Assembly: GCF_900105735.1 (NCBI RefSeq)
Contig: NZ_LT629793.1
Coordinates: 3,348,001-3,412,000, forward strand
DNA: 64,000 nt
Source of the DNA: Pseudomonas yamanorum
Lineage (GTDB): Bacteria; Pseudomonadota; Gammaproteobacteria; Pseudomonadales; Pseudomonadaceae
Reading direction: 5' to 3'
The notes under the pieces were generated by a model. It was not told the origin of the DNA. It saw only the letters and a program-made list of their open reading frames with translations, and ran no database searches. The translations under genes were made by a program, and so were the position numbers. Of this stretch, positions 57,221-64,000 are shown piece after piece (positions within the stretch are counted from its first letter, which is position 1; each line of letters starts with the position of its first letter).

Positions 57221-59512
57221 TCACTCTCTCCACAATGGCAGCTGAAGGATGAAGGTCGTGCCTTCATCCACCACACTTTCGCAGCCAATTCGCCCACCAT
57301 GGCGATCCACGACGGCCTTGACCATGGTCAGTCCCAATCCCAATCCCTCACTGCCTTGAGCAGAGGCGAAGCGCCGGTATTGAGCGAAGAGTTCTGGCAG
57401 GTCCTGCGCAGCGATTCCTCGTCCCTGGTCGCTGACGCGGCATTCCAAACGATCTTCCCGGCTGGTCAGGCTTAACGTCACGGTGGTCCCCGAAGGACTG
57501 TATTTGACCGCGTTCTCCAGCAGGTTGAACAAGGCGCGGGTCAGCAGCGATTGATCGGCCCAGACCATTTCCTCGCCGTCTTCATTCAGATCGTGGACCA
57601 GGTGGATGCCTTTCAACTGGGCGTGCACCGCGACTTGATCAAATGCGTCGAGCACCAGCATGGCAAACAGGCTGGGCTGGAATTGGTAGCCGTCAGATTC
57701 GGCTTTCGCCAGTTGCACGAATGATTCGGTCAGGTTCAGGGCGCGACGGACTTGTTGTTCGATCTGGCCAAATATTGGTGCTGCAGTGTCCTGGACATCC
57801 AACAGGGCGAGGATCGCCGAATGCGGAGCGCGCAGGTCGTGGGACAGAAAGCGCAGCAAGGTTTCCCGCTGCTGCTGGGCATCGCGCTCAATGCTCAGGT
57901 CGGTGAGGCTGAGTAGCCAGCCCAATGCCACGTCACCGTCCGCAGGCAGTAGCGGGGCCAGGTCGAGGCGCAAGCTACGGTTATGGGTGTCGCGGAATTC
58001 GACAATTTCCAGTGCCGACAGGGCAGGGCGAACGCCCTCCTGCAGCGGTGGGTAACCCAATGCCGCGAGCTGCTCCAAGAGGTTTTCCGCCACCAGCTCA
58101 TTGCCGAATACATCACGGGCAATCCGATTGGCCAGCAGGACGTTGCCCTTGGGGTCGGTAATCAACGTTGCTACCGGCAAACACTCCAGGCCATCGGCCA
58201 TAAAGCGTCGCGTGTCCCGGGTACGGCTGACCGCTTGTTCCAGGGCAAAGATCCGTCCCTGCAATACATCACCTTGGTTGGCGGGCGCCCTACGCCGCTC
58301 CGGGAGCACTTTGGGTTCGTTGTCCAGGCGTGCCAGCTCCCAACCGAAGTAGGCCAGGATCACGCTCAGGCGCCGCCAGTTCCAGATCAGGTAGCTGAGC
58401 AACATGCCGATCAGGCAAGCCGCCGGGGACCACCAATGGCCCAGGCGCAACAGGCTCCAGGAACCGAGCAGCGCGGCGCTCATGCAACCGAGGGTTAGCC
58501 ATAGTGCATAACGCGGACGAAACAACAGCGAGCCCAATAGCAGCGCGACCATGACGATGGCCAGCAGTGTCGCCATCCACGCAGGCAAGTCGACGATGCT
58601 ACGCCCTTGCAGCAAGCCATTGAGAATGTTGGCCTGGATCTCCACACCGGGGGTGGTGCCGACGCTGGCTGACAGCGGCGTGACGTACCGGTCGCCCATA
58701 CCCGGCGCAGTGGCGCCGACCAGGATCAAGCGGTCTCTCAGCAGCTCAGGCGGCACCTCGCCACGTAATACGCTGACATACGGCACGCTGGGAAAGCCGG
58801 CATGGCTGGCGATGAACGGAATTCGAATGGAGTTTTCACGCTGCCAGGTGTTGCTGTCCGTCGGACCGAGCGCTCCCGGCATGACGGATGGCTGGCCACT
58901 CAGTTCAAACGCCAACCAAGCGAGTTGGGGCGTCATGTTGCCTGGCGGGCCTTCGCGCAAATACAGGCTTCGAACGATACCGTCGCCGTCAGCTTCAACG
59001 TTGATATGGCCGACACCCCTGGCACAATCGCGCAAGGGCAGCACCGGCAGGATTTGCGCCACAGGTTGGTCGTAGCGGGGCGTGCCTTCGCGAATCAACG
59101 GCAACAGGACAGTGCCGGAGTTGCACATAGCCTCGGCTAGGCGCAGGTCATTGGCCGGCTCCCGGGCAGGCTCACTGAAGATCACATCAAATAGAATACT
59201 CGTGGGTTTGGCCGCGCTCAGCCGATCAAGCAGGTCGGCGTGTACACGCCGGGACCAAGGCCATTGGCCGAGTTCCTTCAGGCTTCGGTCATCAATGGTC
59301 ACCAGCAAGATGCGTGGATCCACCGGCAAAGGCGCCAGGCGGCGGAGGCTGTCATACAGCAGGTTGTTGAGAGAAAAGCCCGGGCTCAGTGACAGGAATG
59401 CCGTGATGGGTAACAACAACAGGCTGACCCAGAGCCATTCGCGCACCAGGCCATTGAACAGCCGCTGAGCCTGGGTCGGCTGACGCTTTTCAGCCCTGTG
59501 CCACAGCCTCAC
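57221..59512 (-). CDS. CHASE2-domain sensor histidine kinase
   Basis: A 763-residue membrane kinase: N-terminal membrane segment (about 28-48), a periplasmic CHASE2 domain (about 50-310; LVTIDDRSLKELGQWPWSRRVHADLL), two or three further membrane helices (about 315-390), a PAS-like domain (about 440-540), HisKA with the phosphoacceptor His in FLSHDLRAPHSAI and a HATPase domain with N box (LFNLLENAVKYSP), G1 (DQGRGIA) and G2 (GSEGLGLGLTMVK). All catalytic boxes look intact. GTG start. 18 bp after the FecR-domain gene; its likely regulator partner is at 61215-61937. Confidence 0.93.
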   Translation of the reverse strand: MRLWHRAEKRQPTQAQRLFNGLVREWLWVSLLLLPITAFLSLSPGFSLNNLLYDSLRRLAPLPVDPRILLVTIDDRSLKELGQWPWSRRVHADLLDRLSAAKPTSILFDVIFSEPAREPANDLRLAEAMCNSGTVLLPLIREGTPRYDQPVAQILPVLPLRDCARGVGHINVEADGDGIVRSLYLREGPPGNMTPQLAWLAFELSGQPSVMPGALGPTDSNTWQRENSIRIPFIASHAGFPSVPYVSVLRGEVPPELLRDRLILVGATAPGMGDRYVTPLSASVGTTPGVEIQANILNGLLQGRSIVDLPAWMATLLAIVMVALLLGSLLFRPRYALWLTLGCMSAALLGSWSLLRLGHWWSPAACLIGMLLSYLIWNWRRLSVILAYFGWELARLDNEPKVLPERRRAPANQGDVLQGRIFALEQAVSRTRDTRRFMADGLECLPVATLITDPKGNVLLANRIARDVFGNELVAENLLEQLAALGYPPLQEGVRPALSALEIVEFRDTHNRSLRLDLAPLLPADGDVALGWLLSLTDLSIERDAQQQRETLLRFLSHDLRAPHSAILALLDVQDTAAPIFGQIEQQVRRALNLTESFVQLAKAESDGYQFQPSLFAMLVLDAFDQVAVHAQLKGIHLVHDLNEDGEEMVWADQSLLTRALFNLLENAVKYSPSGTTVTLSLTSREDRLECRVSDQGRGIAAQDLPELFAQYRRFASAQGSEGLGLGLTMVKAVVDRHGGRIGCESVVDEGTTFILQLPLWRE

Positions 59513-59530
59513 CGGTTAGCGTCCGGAGCA

Positions 59531-60526
59531 CTATTGCACGCGGTTCGCGGGCGGGTAATAGAAGATGTCATAGACCCCGGTTTCTCCCTCAAGCCCGTGT
59601 TCATCATAGGCCGACAAACGAACGTGATAGAACGATGCTTTGAGCCCAGTGAAGTGCATTTGCGGCTTGTCGGAGAAGTTTTCCTGCTTGATGTTCAGAA
59701 ACGCCTTATCGGTCGCGACCTGGGCCCTGTAACGCTGGGCACCGGCTAACGGACGCAGGAACAGCGTCCATACCGGCGCATCGCCTTTTTGCCCGTCCTG
59801 GCCCACCAGACGTGGCGCATCCAGCAATTCCACGGGCTTGAGTTCGCCTTGTTTCTTGAATGCCAGACCTTGCCTCGCACCGACCTTCACTTCACCCGCA
59901 ACCGGACCGGTAATGGGCTTCTTCTTGATCGGTCGTGGGCTCGGTGGAGCATCATCACGATTGACCGCGACTTGCCCATTGAGCACTTCCACCAGTGATT
60001 GTTCGCCGTCGTTGCGTACGCGGAAATGCGTGCCGCGCACACCGAGCACACCTACCGGTGTCACGATCTGGAAACGGTCATAGTCGCTGGCACGCTTGAT
60101 CACATACGCCTCAACCTGACCTTCTTCAAGAATGACCTGAGGGATCGATTGCTCCTCGACCAGGTGCAGTCGAACCTGGGAGCTGGACGGCAAGACAATC
60201 CGCGAACCGTCTCCCAGCAGAAGGCTGACAAACGCGTCCGGTGAGGTTTTCACACTCTCCTGTTCATCAATGACCATGCCTTCTTCCAAGGCAGTAGACA
60301 CGCCCTTGGCATCCAGCTTCCAAGCCTCGCCTGTCAGATGCTGCACCACCGCCGGCAGAGGCTGCGGACGGCACATCTGGTTGTCGTCAATGTAGGGCGC
60401 GCGGGAAGGGGCGGGACGTGCGAAAGCCGGCATACTCATGACGCCAAGCGTAAGGATCAAGCCTGAGCCCAACAGGGTAGAAATGGCAAAGCGGAATCGG
60501 CAGGGAAAAAAGGTCATGGCGCTCAT
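59531..60526 (-). CDS. FecR-domain secreted protein
   Basis: A 331-residue exported protein: signal peptide (cleavage near AFA-RPA), then a FecR-like domain (about residues 85-195; DGSRIVLPSSSQVRLHL, VLGVRGTHFRVRNDGEQSLVEVLNGQVAV), a proline-rich linker and a C-terminal fibronectin-like fold (WTLFLRPLAGAQRYRAQVATDKAF). There is no cytoplasmic anti-sigma part and no adjacent sigma factor, so it is not a classic FecR regulator. It likely acts with the CHASE2 kinase 18 bp downstream. Start could also be the ATG at 60517. Confidence 0.88.
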   Translation of the reverse strand: MSAMTFFPCRFRFAISTLLGSGLILTLGVMSMPAFARPAPSRAPYIDDNQMCRPQPLPAVVQHLTGEAWKLDAKGVSTALEEGMVIDEQESVKTSPDAFVSLLLGDGSRIVLPSSSQVRLHLVEEQSIPQVILEEGQVEAYVIKRASDYDRFQIVTPVGVLGVRGTHFRVRNDGEQSLVEVLNGQVAVNRDDAPPSPRPIKKKPITGPVAGEVKVGARQGLAFKKQGELKPVELLDAPRLVGQDGQKGDAPVWTLFLRPLAGAQRYRAQVATDKAFLNIKQENFSDKPQMHFTGLKASFYHVRLSAYDEHGLEGETGVYDIFYYPPANRVQ

Positions 60527-60791
60527 CAAGATTCTAGTTCTAATGGGTCATCAGAAAGCACGTTCAGGAAGCGTCTTGCGCGGGAAGACCTTGAATACCG
60601 CCTACGATACTCGATGAGGTATCCAGTCGATAGCCGAAATGTCTGGGGCGTGGGATCTATGCAGAAGATGACACGTCCCTGTGTCGGAGCAATTCCCTCG
60701 CCCCAATCCGTGTGTCATCCAGCGACAACGAATTTACCTACAAGATAGGTGCATCGGATCGATTCGCAACATTTGTTCAGATTTGGCGGTG

Positions 60792-61043
60792 CTAAAACAC
60801 CCAGCGTTGGTTCTGCTGTTGTTCGCTGAGCTGCTCAAAGGGTGAGTTGGCGAAGCCCATGCCGTTACCGGGTTCACTCAGGGTTTGACGCTCATCGAAT
60901 GATGCAGGCATTACCGGCTTCGATGCCCCCACCGTTTCGGTCCCCAAGGTTGCCGCCATTACCACCAATACCAATCGCCCCCACACATTAATCTTTTCCA
61001 GAACAATCACACGCCTCGAAACAGCATAAAACCAGATTGCCAT
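60792..61043 (-). CDS. Small putative secreted protein
   Basis: An 83-residue open frame with a hydrophobic signal-like segment (VWGRLVLVVMAATLGTETVGA, about residues 21-41) and a short polar tail rich in Gln and Ser. It lies between the FecR gene and the divergent response regulator, in the FecR direction. AGGA is close to the ATG; a GTG further inside could also be used. No family recognised; codon use is compatible with coding, but the frame could be spurious. Confidence 0.5.
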   Translation of the reverse strand: MAIWFYAVSRRVIVLEKINVWGRLVLVVMAATLGTETVGASKPVMPASFDERQTLSEPGNGMGFANSPFEQLSEQQQNQRWVF

Positions 61044-61214
61044 TGATCCTTTTCCTGAAGGTCTCGAGCCGGTATCTTCCCAGCTTGGGTATTGACGATT
61101 TCGAATGGCTACGGCCATTTGATATCAGCGTACCGAGAGATTCAGAGGGCCTGAGAATCTGGCCATAATTGTTCAGATTCCTGCCTGCATTCTTCAATAA
61201 GAAAGGACCCTGCC

Positions 61215-61937
61215 ATGCGTGTCGCAATACTGGATGACGAACCTGCTGAACTGCGGCGGGTGGAACAGACACTGCGACAAATCCCCAGCGCTGCGGATCA
61301 GCCATGGACGCTGCACTGCTTCGAGCGTGGAGAAGACCTGCTGCGCCAATTGCGCCGGGAAACCTTTGACCTGCTGATCCTGGACTGGCAACTGCCTGAC
61401 CTCAGCGGCCTGGCATTGCTGCGCTGGACCCGCGAGCACATGGAAGCGCCACCCGCCGCCATCATGCTCACCAGCCGCGATGCCGAGAGCGATATCGTCC
61501 AGGCGCTGAACAGTGGCGCCGATGATTACGTCAGCAAGCCATTTCGCCCTAACGAGCTTAAGGCACGGGTCAATGCCGTTCTGCGGCGCCACGGCCTGCA
61601 AAAGTCCGCGGCCAGCGAAGTGCTGACCTTCAACGACCTGACGTTTGATGATGCTGAACTCACAGTGAGCAGGGCAGGGAAGCCCATCAACCTGACGGAG
61701 CGCGAATATCGCCTGGCTCGGTGTCTGTTTGAGAATCTGGCGCGACCACTTTCTCGGGAATATTTGTATGAGCGGTTTTGGACTCATGAAGAAATGGTGT
61801 CGTCACGGCCGCTGGATACGCATATTTATCGGCTACGGAATAAGCTCGGACTGACGACGGAGCGGGGGTGGCAGTTGCTGACGATCTATGGGTATGGGTA
61901 TCGGTTGGAGAGTGTGACATCTGCTGCCGAGGATTGA
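61215..61937 (+). CDS. OmpR-type response regulator
   Basis: A 240-residue two-component regulator: receiver domain with acidic pair Asp7/Asp8, phosphoacceptor Asp57 (LLILDWQLP), Thr86 and Lys108, then a winged-helix DNA-binding domain (about residues 140-232) with the typical LTEREYRL and RPLDTHIYRLRNKLG. AAGGA precedes the ATG. The region codes divergently from the FecR/CHASE2 kinase genes about 700 bp away, so it is the probable partner of that kinase. Confidence 0.93.
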   Translation: MRVAILDDEPAELRRVEQTLRQIPSAADQPWTLHCFERGEDLLRQLRRETFDLLILDWQLPDLSGLALLRWTREHMEAPPAAIMLTSRDAESDIVQALNSGADDYVSKPFRPNELKARVNAVLRRHGLQKSAASEVLTFNDLTFDDAELTVSRAGKPINLTEREYRLARCLFENLARPLSREYLYERFWTHEEMVSSRPLDTHIYRLRNKLGLTTERGWQLLTIYGYGYRLESVTSAAED

Positions 61938-62008
61938 GATGTTCCACGTGGAGCATTTATAAATCTCCACCCTTCTCAAAGCATTTAACCCTGCAGTACC
62001 CGGTGAAC

Positions 62009-62856
62009 TCACTTCTTCGGTTTGCCGTTTTGCAGCCTGCTCTTGTCTGACTCGATTTGCTGAATACTACTGGCAGGTTTCGGCAGGTCTTCAGGCATCG
62101 TGCCACCCAACTCTTCTATGGTTTGTCGGACCTTGCCTCATAGTGCGTGTTGTTCGCTCTGCTTTTACCATCCACCTGATCTCGCCGTAATTTCTCTTCG
62201 GTTTGCGTCGCTCGGAAGAGATTGGCTGCAAGTTCAGTGCTACCCATATGATCGAGAATCTTTTGACTCTACTTCAATCCTTTACGGACGTGAATGTCTC
62301 TATTACCTAACCCGCCATATAGTCCCTTGTAACCGTGGTCTTGAAAGATGGCGAAATCCATCCCACTTTCTACACCGGCCTCCTTGGCTGCTGCGGCCAA
62401 ATGCTTGTTGTGAACAGCAAGCTCATTACGAATAGATAGTCGCTTTTCGTCTTCATCAAGTTGCCTGAACGCCTCACTATCACCCAACTCCTGCCTTCTG
62501 GTCTGAATGGCAAAATAGGTCTGTCCATTTGCAATAACCGGTTTAGCGGGATCGGCATTTTGCACAATGAGATAACAAGCATAACGGGAGAGGCGCAGGT
62601 CCTCCAGTTGACGTTTAGCACCTGACCCAATTTCCACCATTGTGAGGACACCCTCCACATGGTCAGAAATCGTCTGGCCGCTATTACGACAAGCGTCCAT
62701 TGCCCGCTCAACAACCGGTAAGAAATGGCGATACTGCGAATAATCCAACACCTTTGCCAGTTGACGCGCCAACCAGTATTCATTTCCGTCGAAGTCGACT
62801 TGACGGATACCTTCAAAGGTTTCGTGGTGCCTTTGAGCAATGTGTTTGTCTGTCAT
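62009..62856 (-). pseudogene. dinD: dinD, broken by nonsense and frameshift
   Basis: The first 195 residues (MTDKHIAQRHHETFEGI to DIHVRKGLK) align well with E. coli DinD, a DNA-damage-inducible RecA antagonist. Then a TAG (62269-62271) interrupts the frame. The downstream DNA continues the same frame as SQKILDHMGSTELAANLFRATQTEEKL for about 40 codons, until near 62125, where about 7 bases seem lost. The last part (GKVRQTIEELGGTMPEDLP) is in another frame, ending with TGA at 62009. So two lesions hit the C-terminal third. Base composition is lower in GC than its neighbours, suggesting transfer. No LexA box was seen upstream. Confidence 0.88.
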
Positions 62857-62942
62857 CTGCGCATCCTCAGTGAGGCACACTTTTTAGCATGACCTTAGAG
62901 ATGATTGGTTTCCATCGCCCTTTCTACCGTTTCTAAAAATGA

Positions 62943-62972
62943 CAAACCCCGGACATAGCCGGGGTTGTTTTT
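62943..62972. terminator. gyrB intrinsic terminator
   Basis: Stem AACCCCGG / CCGGGGTT with a 6-base loop (62945-62966), T-rich on the gyrB side (TTTGTCATTTTT) and GTTTTT on the other, so it is probably bidirectional. Confidence 0.88.
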
Positions 62973-63020
62973 AAAGGGAGGCATAGACAGCCTCCCTACA
63001 ATTGCAACTTCGCTGCGCCT

Positions 63021-64000
<980 letters not shown>

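Noticed and set aside
62857..62942. Possible LexA box upstream of dinD
   Set aside because: No CTG-N10-CAG with acceptable core was found before the start codon.

Overview
The window is chromosomal DNA of a Pseudomonas of the fluorescens group. Three things point there: high-GC codon use, dense GTGGGAGC-type REP elements, and a gene order that, from memory, follows P. aeruginosa PAO1 from about PA0114 (SCO/SenC) down to PA0004 (gyrB), with some blocks missing or replaced. gyrB runs off the right edge, so the dnaA/oriC region should lie just beyond it. No rRNA, tRNA, CRISPR array, IS element or prophage was found.

Layout. 1-9.7 kb: the aa3-type cytochrome c oxidase locus (coxB, coxA, ctaG, coxC) with assembly and heme A genes (surf1, a thioredoxin-fold protein, ctaA, cyoE, SCO). 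A small DUF2909 membrane gene on the opposite strand splits it into two units. 9.8-12.2 kb: a SulP transporter with a beta-carbonic anhydrase. 12.4-13.5 kb: a PA0069-type radical SAM protein behind a near-consensus LexA (SOS) box. 13.5-17.4 kb: a three-subunit membrane-bound gluconate 2-dehydrogenase-type enzyme. 17.6-26.8 kb: mostly single housekeeping genes (secreted phosphatase, yheV, prlC, gamma-CA-like protein, HAD phosphatase, lipoprotein aminopeptidase, OsmC, LLM flavoprotein, two DUF1161 proteins, dodecin, an ElaB-like protein). 26.8-30 kb: trpI divergent from trpBA. 30.5-34.9 kb: D-galactonate catabolism (dgoK, dgoA, dgoD and a dgoT-like transporter). 34.9-40.5 kb: a DOPA-dioxygenase-family protein and a choline-O-sulfate module (LysR, betC, choline-binding protein, SulP transporter). 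40.6-56.2 kb: the conserved origin-proximal core (aroE, hemF, qor, tsaC, dprA, a LysM-family relative, def, fmt, rsmB, trkA, a TPR protein, a LpxL-like acyltransferase, tag, glyQ, glyS, gmhB). 56.2-64 kb: an HdtS/PlsC-type acyltransferase, a FecR-domain protein plus CHASE2 histidine kinase with a divergent OmpR-type regulator, a broken dinD, and the 3' part of gyrB.

Themes. The oxidase genes form a complete production line: structural subunits, CuA/CuB delivery (SCO, CtaG), heme O to heme A conversion (CyoE, CtaA) and Surf1. The dgo genes form a full pathway from galactonate to pyruvate and glyceraldehyde 3-phosphate. The betC module links choline sulfate hydrolysis to choline capture and an anion transporter.

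Most worth a second look: the SOS-controlled radical SAM gene; the FecR/CHASE2 kinase/regulator group with a small secreted protein; the dinD pseudogene with both a nonsense codon and a frameshift; a compositionally odd, length-expanded patch in fmt; a LysM-family protein that appears to have lost its LysM domain; and several REPIN subfamilies, one of which supplies the stop codon of a transporter gene. I found no clearly new multi-gene system; the FecR/CHASE2 group is the nearest candidate.
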